Assembly: GCF_014207535.1 (NCBI RefSeq)
Contig: NZ_JACHGK010000005.1
Span: 124,001-188,000 of the forward strand
Direction: 5' to 3'
Length of the DNA stretch: 64,000 bases
DNA from: Bacillus benzoevorans
GTDB taxonomy: Bacteria; Bacillota; Bacilli; Bacillales; Cytobacillaceae
Made by a program: the position numbers and the translations under genes
Notes under the pieces: model-generated
The model's input: the letters and a program-made list of their open reading frames with translations, nothing else
Told to the model about the DNA's origin: nothing
Databases searched by the model: none
Shown here: positions 23,840 through 32,345 of the stretch, one piece after another
How the letters are laid out: each line of letters begins with the position of its first letter
How positions within the stretch are numbered: the stretch's first letter is position 1

Positions 23840-25795
23840 ATGAAAAATTTGACCCCTTTTATGAGGCTGAAAATGAAAAGAGACACCTTTTTTCTCCCGG
23901 ATCCTGGTAGAGGTGTGTATTTCCGAAATAATACTCGTTCGTTCCAAATGAAAGGTCATTCCATCGATCAATGGGTTGAGAAACTGTTACCAATGTTTAA
24001 TGGAAAGTATACAATGGAGAATTTAACAAACGGACTGCCGGAAGTGCATCGAAATCGGGTGTATGAAATTGCAGAAATACTATATCGAAATGGTTTTGTT
24101 CAGGATATAAGCAAGGACCTGCCGCACCAATTATCCGATCAGATTGTTGAAAAATTTGCTTCGCAAATAGAGTTTTTGCAAAATTCTGCCGAGTCGGGTG
24201 CTTACCGGTTTCAAACGTATCGCCAGGCTAAAGTGCTGGCTATCGGTTCAGGAGCATTTTTAGTTTCGTTGATTTCATCTTTGCTTGAATCCGGATTGTG
24301 TATGTTCCATGTGCTCATAACAAACGCTGTTCCGACAAATCGAAAGCGCATAGAAGAATTAGTGATCCATGCCCGGAAAACAGATTCAGAGGCAGAAATA
24401 AAGGAAATTGAGCCAAAGGATGGCAGGGAAAGTAATTGGTGCAGCCTAATTGAGCCGTACGATTTCATCTTATATGTATCGCAAACAGGGAATATAGAGG
24501 AACTACGGGTTCTTAATAAAATCTGCAGGGAAGAAGAGAAACTGTTGCTACCCGCCCTGTGTTTTCAGCAGGCAGGCATGGCCGGACCGCTTGTTCATCA
24601 AGATTCTGCAGCGTGCTTTGAATCTGCCTGGCGCAGCGTACATCAAACTGTGTTTCGGCAGGAGCACAGTGGTGAGAATTACTCACCTTCGGCTGGAGCG
24701 ATGTTGGCCAATGTTATCGTGTTCGAATTATTTAAAAAGTTGTCGGGAGTATCTCAATTGAATCAGCAAAATCAATTTTTCCTGCTGGATTTGGAGACGT
24801 TGGAGGGAAACTGGCATTTATTCATGCCTCATCCATTAGTGACTGGACGTCTTAAATGCCAATGGGTGGAAGATTTCGATTTTCGTTTGAATCAGGAAGA
24901 GACCATAAGGGAGCCAACGGGTTTGCTAATGTATTTCAGCCAGCTTACATCAGCTGAGTCAGGGATTTTTCATGTTTTAGGGGAAGAAGATTTACAGCAG
25001 CTGCCTTTAGCACAGTGCCGTGTGCAAACTGTTGACCCGTTATCGGAGGGACCGGCTAATCTCCTGCCCGGCATGGTATGTAATGGCTTAACGCATCATG
25101 CTGCACGGAAAGAAGCAGGTCTTGCGGGGATTGAAGCATATATTACACGACTGGATGTTCATTTAATAAATACTCTTCCGCCACATCAGACAGGAAAGTT
25201 TGACATCGGAGAATCCCGGGAATATGTCGGTTTTGGTGCCGGCGAGACATTCGCAGAAGCTGTTTGCCGCGGCTTGCAGAAGTGTTTAACGGAGGAACTG
25301 AACAAGGGGATGTCTGAGGGGAAGAAGGTTGTTACACCCTTTGAAATAAGTGCTGTAGAGGATACGCACTGCCACTATTACCTACAGGTACTAACGACCA
25401 TGGATGAAGCACCGATCATCGGCTTGGGTAGGAAAGTGTGCGGATTCCCTGTTGTATGGGTTGGAACGAAGGACCGATGGTATGGAAGTGCCGGTTTAAC
25501 AACCACATTAGCCTTGCAAAAAGCTCTGAGAAATGCGCTGTTAAGCGAAAGTGACTCGATTGACGGGTGTTCATTGGAGCACTCGCATGTCTTTTTGGCA
25601 GAAACGGCAGTGGAATGTTTGGAAATCCGCAGCAGCGGGGACGCGGAGCCATCCAGTCTATTACAATCCGCCATGCAAGTCTTGGAACAGTCCCGCAAAC
25701 AAATGCTGATTTTCGAAGTAGAAATGGACCCCATTTTAAAAAAGGAACGGTTATGTGTGTATGGTGTATGGCTGCGGGAGGTGGATTCACGATGA
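23840..25795 (+). CDS. Thiazole-containing bacteriocin maturation protein (E1/ThiF-like, LAP cluster)
   Basis: This 651-residue protein belongs to the 'putative thiazole-containing bacteriocin maturation protein' family found next to heterocycloanthracin-type precursors. Residues 1-95 (LKMKRDTFFLPDPGRGVYFRNN) look like a peptide-recognition winged helix. A Rossmann-like E1 segment follows (KVLAIGSGAFLVSLISSLLESG, 133-155, but without the usual GxGxxG). From about 410 (GLTHHAARKEAGLAGIEAYITRL) the sequence resembles a degenerate YcaO fold. It probably presents the leader to the cyclodehydratase. The ATG at 23840 has GGAGG upstream; earlier ATGs give atypical residues. It overlaps the next gene by ATGA. 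Confidence 0.88.
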   Translation: MKNLTPFMRLKMKRDTFFLPDPGRGVYFRNNTRSFQMKGHSIDQWVEKLLPMFNGKYTMENLTNGLPEVHRNRVYEIAEILYRNGFVQDISKDLPHQLSDQIVEKFASQIEFLQNSAESGAYRFQTYRQAKVLAIGSGAFLVSLISSLLESGLCMFHVLITNAVPTNRKRIEELVIHARKTDSEAEIKEIEPKDGRESNWCSLIEPYDFILYVSQTGNIEELRVLNKICREEEKLLLPALCFQQAGMAGPLVHQDSAACFESAWRSVHQTVFRQEHSGENYSPSAGAMLANVIVFELFKKLSGVSQLNQQNQFFLLDLETLEGNWHLFMPHPLVTGRLKCQWVEDFDFRLNQEETIREPTGLLMYFSQLTSAESGIFHVLGEEDLQQLPLAQCRVQTVDPLSEGPANLLPGMVCNGLTHHAARKEAGLAGIEAYITRLDVHLINTLPPHQTGKFDIGESREYVGFGAGETFAEAVCRGLQKCLTEELNKGMSEGKKVVTPFEISAVEDTHCHYYLQVLTTMDEAPIIGLGRKVCGFPVVWVGTKDRWYGSAGLTTTLALQKALRNALLSESDSIDGCSLEHSHVFLAETAVECLEIRSSGDAEPSSLLQSAMQVLEQSRKQMLIFEVEMDPILKKERLCVYGVWLREVDSR

Positions 25796-27738
25796 ATGCA
25801 GTTATTACCGTTGTCGGAGAAGGATGGTTAGCGGATCACATGTGTGAAGCCTTAACTGCCCAATACAGCATATACCGCCAAATGGATTTCACTACAGAAA
25901 TACCGAAACAGGCTGATTTAATATTAGTTTTGCATGATGGCTGGAATCCTGCGATTCATCAAAAGGCGGAAGAAGTGATACGTCCAAGCGGGATTCCATG
26001 GTTAAGGGGCTTTGTTTCATTTGGTGAAGGGATAATAGGACCGCTTGTCCGGACAGATGCACAGGGGTGTTCTCAATGTGCGGATCTAAGGCATCTGATG
26101 GCAGGACTGGACCGGAAAGAGAACTGGGACATTCAGCAGAGGATGGCAAGAGACGAAAAGTTTGAACGTGATCCATGGGCAGCGCGCACAGGGCTTTTAC
26201 AGCTGGCATGTATCTTGGAAGAAGAGGTGCGAAGAATTATTCAAGGCCATGAGCATGGGAGACATGCAGAAGGAAGGGTATGTATCGTTAATCTGAAAAC
26301 ATTAAAAAGTTCATGGCATGTGTTTTTACCTGACCCTTTATGTCCTGTTTGCGGTAAAATCCCTGATGATTCGGCAAACAGGGCTGGAATCACCCTAAAA
26401 CCCAGTCCAAAAATGGCAGGCAGTTTCCGCACGCGTTCCATAGAGGAATTAAAAACCTTTCTCGTAAACGACTATCTCGATCACCGGACTGGAGTTTTGA
26501 ATGGAAAAATGGATGATCTGGTCCCGCCTTTTGCCGATGTTGCGGTCAATTTGCCATTATTCGCAGGGGATGAGGGAGTAGCAGGGAGAACACATTCCTA
26601 TGCATTAAGCGAGTTAACAGCCATTTTGGAAGGATTGGAACGGACCTGCGGGATTTCCCCTCGAGGAAAACGGACAGTGGTATATGACAGCTACAATAAT
26701 TTAAGTCAACAAGCGCTCAATCCTCTCAGGACAGGAGTTCACGCAAAGGAACAATATGAAAGGGGCGATTTTCCATTTCCGCCATTTGATCCTGATGCTC
26801 CGATAAAATGGGTATGGGGCTATTCGTTTTATCAAGAATGTCCCCTTTTGGTACCGGAACGGCTTGCCTATTACAGTCTTGAGTGCGGACAAGGATTTGT
26901 CTATGAAACTTCCAATGGCTGTGCCTTAGGAGGAAGTTTAGAAGAAAGTATTTTTTACGGGATTTTGGAGGTGGTGGAACGGGATTCATTCCTCATGGCA
27001 TGGTATGCTGAGCTTCCTCTCCCGCGTCTTGATCCATATTCGGCAAACGACCCGGAATTAGAGGTGATGATCGAACGTGTACGAACAGTAGCGGGATATG
27101 AGTTGTATTTTTATAATTCGACAATGGAACACGGAATTCCAAGTGTTTGGGTTATAGCAAAAAATAGAAAACAAGTGGGGTTAAATCTCATCTGTGCCGC
27201 GGGAGCGCATCTGGATCCCGTTCGCGCGGCGAAAAGCGCTGTTCATGAGCTGGCGGGCATGATGCAAACCCTTGATGAAAAATTTGAAAAGGGCAGGGGG
27301 CAGTTTTTAAAGATGCTCGACGATTCTTCCTTAGTGCAGCAAATGGATGATCACGGCATGCTGTATGGTTTACCTCAAGCGGAAGAACGTTTGCAATTTT
27401 TGTTAGATGAAAATCGTCCCATGCAAACATTTGCGGAGTCCTTTAAGTGGAAGTCTAATCATAAAGATTTAACGGAAGATTTGCAGGAAATTCTGCAGAA
27501 GTTCCGGCAATTGAACTTCGAAGTCATTGTTGTGGAGCAATCAACGCCGGAAATAAAACGAAACGAACTATATTGCGTTAAAGTGCTAATCCCTGGAATG
27601 CTGCCCATGACATTTGGTCATCATCTAAGGAGGATAACAGGGCTGGAAAGGGTACTGCGGGTACCGGTAGAGCTTGGATATCGGAAACAGCCGCTTAAAC
27701 CAGAACAGCTTAATCCATATCCACATCCGTTTCCATGA
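25792..27738 (+). CDS. Fused leader-binding / YcaO cyclodehydratase for azoline formation (SagC-SagD type)
   Basis: The 648-residue protein has an N-terminal E1-like part (1-215) with the zinc-type pairs CSQC (near 83) and CPVC (near 184). It then has a YcaO domain (about 235-648) with THSYALSELTAILEGLERTCG and LGGSLEESIFYGILEVVERDSFLMAWY, the conserved ATP/Mg Glu-rich motifs. YcaO enzymes phosphorylate the backbone amide so that Cys/Ser side chains cyclise into azolines. The end, LNPYPHPFP, is the Pro-rich C-terminus typical of TOMM YcaO proteins. The start ATG overlaps the previous stop as ATGA, showing translational coupling. Confidence 0.93.
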   Translation: MNAVITVVGEGWLADHMCEALTAQYSIYRQMDFTTEIPKQADLILVLHDGWNPAIHQKAEEVIRPSGIPWLRGFVSFGEGIIGPLVRTDAQGCSQCADLRHLMAGLDRKENWDIQQRMARDEKFERDPWAARTGLLQLACILEEEVRRIIQGHEHGRHAEGRVCIVNLKTLKSSWHVFLPDPLCPVCGKIPDDSANRAGITLKPSPKMAGSFRTRSIEELKTFLVNDYLDHRTGVLNGKMDDLVPPFADVAVNLPLFAGDEGVAGRTHSYALSELTAILEGLERTCGISPRGKRTVVYDSYNNLSQQALNPLRTGVHAKEQYERGDFPFPPFDPDAPIKWVWGYSFYQECPLLVPERLAYYSLECGQGFVYETSNGCALGGSLEESIFYGILEVVERDSFLMAWYAELPLPRLDPYSANDPELEVMIERVRTVAGYELYFYNSTMEHGIPSVWVIAKNRKQVGLNLICAAGAHLDPVRAAKSAVHELAGMMQTLDEKFEKGRGQFLKMLDDSSLVQQMDDHGMLYGLPQAEERLQFLLDENRPMQTFAESFKWKSNHKDLTEDLQEILQKFRQLNFEVIVVEQSTPEIKRNELYCVKVLIPGMLPMTFGHHLRRITGLERVLRVPVELGYRKQPLKPEQLNPYPHPFP

Positions 27739-27759
27739 GAGCGAAGAGGAGAGCAAAAG

Positions 27760-29334
27760 ATGAATCTGGATGAATTTTTACACAACCTTCATTTTGCCAT
27801 TGATAAGGTAAGCCCGCCAGATTGGGAAGTGGATTGGAAAGATGCACCGCTGCCATATAAAATCTACCGCGGGCTGCCTTTTTTTTCATTATCTTTAGAA
27901 GTACCGTTGTCGCTGGAAGAATGGGAAGCCCCTGCAGCATCTGATCTGCGCAAAATCGGTCACTTTCTCTGGTATGTATATGGGATTACGCAATTTGCCG
28001 AGACGAAAGCGAGCTTCGCTGCTACGGAAAATGAAGAAGATGTTAACTATTCGTATCGGCGTTTTGCCCCCTCCGGCGGTGCGTTGTATCCGAATGAATT
28101 GTATATCTATTTGCACATAGAGAATGTACCTGCCGGCGTTTATCATTACGATGCAGCACATCATCGTTTAGTGTTAGTGCGGGAAGGCCATTTCGATTCC
28201 TATATAGAACGGGCTCTAGGACATCGATGTGAAGTATCGGCTTGTTTTGCCACTGTTTTTGTCTCGACCATGTTTTGGAAAAACTTTTATAAATACAATA
28301 ACTTTGCCTACAGGCTGCAGGGATTGGATGCTGGGGTGCTGATTGGACAGCTGCTGGAAACAGCAAAACGCTTCGGCTTTGCTTCAGGAGTGTATTTCCA
28401 ATTTCTTGATCGCGCGATCAATCATCTGCTCGGTCTTTCTGAAACGGAAGAAAGCGTTTATGCGATGATCCCGCTATCTGTGGAAGCAACTAATTGGGTT
28501 TCGCAAAAAAGCAGAGACCGAATGGATTCTGCTGCCGGACTGTGCCAGCAATTACCACCGATTCACAATGAGCACTTTGTTAAGTCACACAAAATCCACA
28601 AGTTTCCGCTGTTAATTAAGATGAATGAAGCAGCAATGTTGGATACCGTAGATGGATTGAAACAGATGGAGACGAGGGAAAAGACGATCGGAATGGCTTC
28701 AGTCATTAAGCTGCCATATGTAGAACGAATGTCGTACGATTTGGCTGAGGCATGCCGAAGACGCTATTCACCGGGAATGGATTTTATTCTAGGGAAAGTC
28801 AATCTAGTCCAGTTGGCTGCTCTGCTGCAGGAGGCAGCCGCTTCCTTCAATTATCGCAATGATCTAGATGAAAAACATCGAAAGCGAGAGCCGCGCGTCT
28901 CTCTGTATGGGTGCTTCCACAATATTGAAGGGATTCCCGATGGTGCTTATCATTATGATGGCGATAAGCATGTGTTACAGCAGATCCGTCTTGGTGATCA
29001 TCGATTTCGATTGCAGTCTGGTCTGTCTGTCGGAAATGTGAATTTATTCCAAGTTCCGCTCTGCTTTCATGTTGCGGGGGATAATAATCATTATAAAGAG
29101 AAATTGGGTTTCAGAGGCTATCGCATTCAACAAATGGAGGCGGGGATGCTTGTACAAAGATTATTGCTGGCAGCGTCTGCTCTCGGGCTGGGCGGTCATC
29201 CGCTTCTGGGATTTGATGTGAAAGTGTGTGATGAACTATATCAAATGGAAGAAGCAGGTGAAACCAGTCTCATCCAAATTCCAATCGGGCACTTTAGGGA
29301 GCGGGCATGGTTAAAGGGAAGGATACAAACTTAA
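27760..29334 (+). CDS. SagB-type FMN dehydrogenase with duplicated nitroreductase domain
   Basis: The 524-residue protein contains two nitroreductase-like units. In the first (about 50-240), RRFAPSGGALYPNELYIYLH and GVYHYDAAHHRLVL are followed by YRLQGLDAGVLIGQLLETAKRFGF. In the second (about 320-520), RRRYSPGMD, GAYHYDGDKHVLQQ and YRIQQMEAGMLVQRLLLAASALGL mirror them. SagB oxidises azolines to aromatic azoles using FMN. The SxGGLYP-like motif is present only in the first half (PSGGALYP), so the second unit may be structural. GAGGAG precedes the ATG. It is the last gene of the cluster. Confidence 0.92.
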   Translation: MNLDEFLHNLHFAIDKVSPPDWEVDWKDAPLPYKIYRGLPFFSLSLEVPLSLEEWEAPAASDLRKIGHFLWYVYGITQFAETKASFAATENEEDVNYSYRRFAPSGGALYPNELYIYLHIENVPAGVYHYDAAHHRLVLVREGHFDSYIERALGHRCEVSACFATVFVSTMFWKNFYKYNNFAYRLQGLDAGVLIGQLLETAKRFGFASGVYFQFLDRAINHLLGLSETEESVYAMIPLSVEATNWVSQKSRDRMDSAAGLCQQLPPIHNEHFVKSHKIHKFPLLIKMNEAAMLDTVDGLKQMETREKTIGMASVIKLPYVERMSYDLAEACRRRYSPGMDFILGKVNLVQLAALLQEAAASFNYRNDLDEKHRKREPRVSLYGCFHNIEGIPDGAYHYDGDKHVLQQIRLGDHRFRLQSGLSVGNVNLFQVPLCFHVAGDNNHYKEKLGFRGYRIQQMEAGMLVQRLLLAASALGLGGHPLLGFDVKVCDELYQMEEAGETSLIQIPIGHFRERAWLKGRIQT

Positions 29335-29393
29335 AAAAGCTACAAAAGCTGCCTCTTGAATGGAGATCAACTGGGCAGCTTTTGTAGCTTTTT
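29334..29393. terminator. Strong bidirectional terminator ending the bacteriocin cluster
   Basis: A perfect 20-base inverted repeat (29334-29353 and 29374-29393) with a 20-base loop. The arms contain AAAAAGCTACAAAAGCTGCC and its complement. It ends the LAP operon and the convergent DUF4173 gene. Confidence 0.92.
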
Positions 29394-30849
29394 AGAACTC
29401 TAACTCTTTCAGCTGTTCAACAGCTTTGCTTCTTGTGAAATTACGGGATTGCCACGCATCTCTTTTCAGCTGGACACTTTCCTTTTTTCGTTCCTTTAGC
29501 ATATCCTTCAAACCGGGAATATCAGAATGCTTTTCATAAAGCTCAATTAGTCCGAGTACTCCAGATGCGGACAAGTTATTTAAATAGTGAATATCAATTT
29601 TTTCCGTCTGTTCATAGAGGGTTATATTCTGTTTGACGACAAATCTGTCAATATTTACGACATTGATGCCGGTATAATAGATAAGCGCTGCAATGAAATA
29701 AAAGTGAAACAACGACAGTTTCGTAAGCCAAATTTTAACAAGGGTATAAGCCAGTATCACCATCAAGAAAATCATAAAGGAGTGAGCCAACACTCTTGTA
29801 AAGGTAAAGCCATATGCTTCTTCATACATTGCCAAACGCATGAATGCTGATACGAGCAATACTCCACTCGATAATACAAGAACAGTCAAAGCGAGATTGA
29901 CTGCTTTTTGTAAAAAGTCATGGATATTTTTGGTCCATTGAATCGCGGCAGTAGTAACGCTGAGATTAATCAATGTGACGAAGAGCAGTTCGAAAAAACC
30001 ACGGCGGGCATATTCGGCAAACGTGTAGCCGTCACTAAGCGTACCGCTGAAGAAATACTTAAATTGCACGGCAACAAACAAAAGATAAACCAAATCCAAA
30101 AGGAGCAGGAAAGTCAGAGCGATGATTCCATCCAGCGTGAATGAAGGAACAGCTTCTCCGTCTGGTTTAAGTGGATTTATTTTTTGCAGCAATGTCTGCA
30201 TATAGCCAAAGAAAAGGAAAGTACAAATTAGAACGATTGCTGCACGAAAAATATATTCGGGCTGCACGCTGATTTGATTGGGGATTCCTCTTAACAGTCT
30301 TTCAAACTGAGTATCTGCTGAAATTAATAGTTTCAGGATGACCAATAGGAAAGGGAGGGAGATGGCAATCCCAATGAAAACCTTCTTCCAAACATCGTTA
30401 CGCTTTCCATTCCCGTTTCGGACTAAATGCCGGATTATTGTTTTGGCAAAACCTGCGCTGTAGAAAAAACTTCTGCCGATCCGGAGAATCGTATAATAAA
30501 AGAAAGACAATCGATTCCAATGATATCCCTTTGGCGCTGTGATTAATGCCAGATGAAAGATTACAAGTGCCGGAATGATCAAAATATTTAAGAAGTAAAA
30601 CAAGACGGTATCATACAAATAATAGCCTGCCGCCAACAGCCAGATGGAAATCAATACAAGCCAGCCAAAGCGCTGGTGGGAGAACGAAAAGGTGCGGAAT
30701 CGCCAGAAAAATACAACATAAAAGACAACAATAAAAACAAAGAAAGAGATTCCAATTTGCTCGCGGAAGAAAGCCTCTTCGGCAGTAATTCCCGTCACCA
30801 GGCACAGCAGTAAAAATATCCAATCTGTTTTTTCCAATTTCATTTCCAT
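29392..30849 (-). CDS. DUF4173/DUF4153-type multi-pass membrane protein
   Basis: The 485-residue protein has about eleven hydrophobic segments and a charged C-terminal cytoplasmic tail (KEHSDIPGLKDMLKERKKESVQLKRDAW). NGVEKFVGDS-type catalytic motifs are absent. The family is a membrane protein often located near PadR regulators in Bacilli and has no known substrate. GGAGG lies seven bases before the ATG at 30849. The upstream gap carries two copies of a palindrome that also precedes padR, which points to PadR control. Confidence 0.82.
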   Translation of the reverse strand: MEMKLEKTDWIFLLLCLVTGITAEEAFFREQIGISFFVFIVVFYVVFFWRFRTFSFSHQRFGWLVLISIWLLAAGYYLYDTVLFYFLNILIIPALVIFHLALITAPKGYHWNRLSFFYYTILRIGRSFFYSAGFAKTIIRHLVRNGNGKRNDVWKKVFIGIAISLPFLLVILKLLISADTQFERLLRGIPNQISVQPEYIFRAAIVLICTFLFFGYMQTLLQKINPLKPDGEAVPSFTLDGIIALTFLLLLDLVYLLFVAVQFKYFFSGTLSDGYTFAEYARRGFFELLFVTLINLSVTTAAIQWTKNIHDFLQKAVNLALTVLVLSSGVLLVSAFMRLAMYEEAYGFTFTRVLAHSFMIFLMVILAYTLVKIWLTKLSLFHFYFIAALIYYTGINVVNIDRFVVKQNITLYEQTEKIDIHYLNNLSASGVLGLIELYEKHSDIPGLKDMLKERKKESVQLKRDAWQSRNFTRSKAVEQLKELEF

Positions 30850-30882
30850 GTTCAAACCTCCATTAATATCGTTATTCTTTAT

Positions 30883-30903
30883 ATATAGTAATTCTAGGTA
30901 TAT
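30883..30903 (-). promoter_or_regulatory. Putative PadR operator (copy 1)
   Basis: TAGTAATTCTA (30886-30896) inside ATATA...TATAT flanks; one base differs from the palindrome TAGAAwTTCTA of the other two copies. It lies 37 bases before the DUF4173 start. Confidence 0.5.
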
Positions 30904-30948
30904 GAAGAAAAAATAAAAGAATTTTATAGTTTGTATCAAGATAATAGT

Positions 30949-30969
30949 ATATAGAATTTCTATGTATAT
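30949..30969 (-). promoter_or_regulatory. Putative PadR operator (copy 2)
   Basis: ATAGAATTTCTAT (30951-30963) is a perfect 13-base palindrome with flanking TATAT, about 103 bases before the DUF4173 start and just downstream of the HAAS gene. Confidence 0.55.
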
Positions 30970-30982
30970 GGATAAAAAAAGC

Positions 30983-31621
30983 TCATATAGAAGCTTTTTT
31001 TCCCCATCTGTAGCTGATAAGGCAAAGTGGATATAACAGAACTGTCAACACAATGCACAGAACGATAAAAGTTTCGGTCAGTAATGGATAGAACCATGCA
31101 TGAGGTATGATCTGGAATACAGTTAAACCCATCAGTGTCAAATTTGGAATTAATGCCAGCAGAAAGGTCCTTTTCAATATCCTTTTTCCTTTGTGACCGA
31201 ACCCTCGGCCAATTTCATAACCGAGCAATGCCCAAAAAGCCATGTAGATAAAAGCAATCACAATCGGAATCGAAGTTAACTGATCCCAAAGCTCTTTCAA
31301 CCAGTCCCAATCCAATAGATTATGAGCTAGAGTGAGGATGGCGCCGCTCGTAAATAATAGGATATTCACCGCAATAAACAGCCATTTCATATTGCTTGGA
31401 GTAACAGACAGCTCTTCTTTCCATAAATCAGCAATCTCAGCGGGTGTGCCAAGCCTTAAATAGATTTGGCTGCGAACATCCGCTTCAGCCCCCTCCAAAT
31501 GAAGCTCGGCCAGCAATTCATTCAAATGAGCATCATATTCCTGTAAAATGACATCTTTCTCCTGATGATCCTCTAGAAACTGTGAAAGCTCTCCTAAAAA
31601 CTCATTCTTCAGCCGTTCCAT
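30983..31621 (-). CDS. HAAS-domain membrane protein (DUF1700-like)
   Basis: In this 212-residue protein, residues 1-75 form the helical HAAS signalling domain (LKNEFLGELSQFLEDHQEKDVILQEYDAHLNELL, then RLGTPAEIADLW). Four hydrophobic segments fill the rest. HAAS proteins are typically encoded just after a PadR-family regulator and are thought to transmit signals at the membrane. Its start overlaps the end of padR by 20 bases, so the two are translated together. GGGGAG is in the padR coding end. Confidence 0.88.
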   Translation of the reverse strand: MERLKNEFLGELSQFLEDHQEKDVILQEYDAHLNELLAELHLEGAEADVRSQIYLRLGTPAEIADLWKEELSVTPSNMKWLFIAVNILLFTSGAILTLAHNLLDWDWLKELWDQLTSIPIVIAFIYMAFWALLGYEIGRGFGHKGKRILKRTFLLALIPNLTLMGLTVFQIIPHAWFYPLLTETFIVLCIVLTVLLYPLCLISYRWGKKASI

Positions 31622-31949
31622 GTTTTTTTCTCCCCATTACCTTGTTCATGACAGAAACAAAGTCGTGCCATTCCTGGGTTCTTTCCTGAAGCATTTCTCT
31701 GCCTGCCTCTGTAATCCGATAATATTTTCTCGCTGGCCCTTTTTCCTGCTCCTGCCAATAGAATTCTATATACTCCTGCTTCTCGAGCTTATGGAGGGCA
31801 GGATAAAGTGTGCCTTCCTTAAAGGAAAATTCATTGCCGCTGCGTTTCTCCAGCTCTTTGACAATCTCGTATCCGTACATATCGCGTTCATCGAGCAGCT
31901 GCAGGAGCAAAAGAGATGTACTTCCTTTCACCAATTCACGGTTAAACAT
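31602..31949 (-). CDS. PadR-family transcriptional regulator
   Basis: The 115-residue winged-helix protein of the short PadR type has DERDMYGYEIVKELEKRSGNEFSFKEGTLYPALHKLEKQEYIEFYW as DNA-binding part and a C-terminal dimerisation helix (MLQERTQEWHDFVSVMNKVMG). It is expected to repress its own operon with the HAAS gene. The region directly before its start contains two inverted repeats that match palindromes in front of the DUF4173 gene. The ligand is unknown. Confidence 0.92.
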   Translation of the reverse strand: MFNRELVKGSTSLLLLQLLDERDMYGYEIVKELEKRSGNEFSFKEGTLYPALHKLEKQEYIEFYWQEQEKGPARKYYRITEAGREMLQERTQEWHDFVSVMNKVMGRKKHGTAEE

Positions 31950-31958
31950 TTCATCACC

Positions 31959-31990
31959 TACCTAGAAATATTAGGTACATAGAAATTCTA
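31959..31990 (-). promoter_or_regulatory. PadR autoregulatory operators
   Basis: TACCTAGAAATATTAGGTA (31959-31977, arms TACCTA/TAGGTA) is followed by TAGAAATTCTA (31980-31990), the same palindrome as near the DUF4173 gene. They lie 10-41 bases before the padR start, where repression would be expected. Confidence 0.6.
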
Positions 31991-32276
31991 CAATATAAAA
32001 TAAAAAATGTAAAGTACTCGATCAAAAATATTGAAGCATGAGGGCGGACCCGTACCATGCGAAATAATATGAAAGTTTTACAATGTGCTAAATACACAGT
32101 AAGAGCAAAGAAATCCATCCTTCGCCCGCTTTATATCATTTACCATAAAGGAGTCCCCGAACGCAGGCAAGAGAATGATTCAAACTCAAGGGGAAACAGA
32201 GCTGATCAAATAAGCATTGGAAAAAAATGCTTGCTATTCATTCAACAAATCTTTATAATGTGATTAACGATTAATG

Positions 32277-32293
32277 ATTAACAATATGTTAAT
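32277..32293 (+). promoter_or_regulatory. Palindrome before the Nudix regulator gene
   Basis: ATTAACAATATGTTAAT is a perfect inverted repeat (7-3-7) 52 bases before the TTG start. Part of it repeats as GATTAAC just upstream. It is a candidate operator for the NrtR-like protein encoded next. Confidence 0.5.
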
Positions 32294-32345
32294 TGAAATA
32301 TCAATCAAATTCAGTTTTTTCCATTATTGAAAGCAGGTGCAATCT

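Larger units (their letters stand above)
31950..32345. other. Intergenic region with PadR-type and Nudix-type operators
   Basis: The left end (31959-31990) holds the PadR-like sites and the right end (32277-32293) a perfect palindrome. The middle has no gene: a frame at 32057-32263 on plus has no ribosome binding site and resembles no protein. Divergent promoters are expected. Confidence 0.45.

Noticed and set aside
25378..27430. Several minus-strand frames of 80-124 codons inside the bacteriocin enzyme genes
   Set aside because: They are antisense shadows of GC-richer, well-identified genes and lack start signals.
32057..32263. Plus-strand frame of 68 codons between padR and the Nudix gene
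   Set aside because: No ribosome binding site, odd composition, overlaps no known motif.
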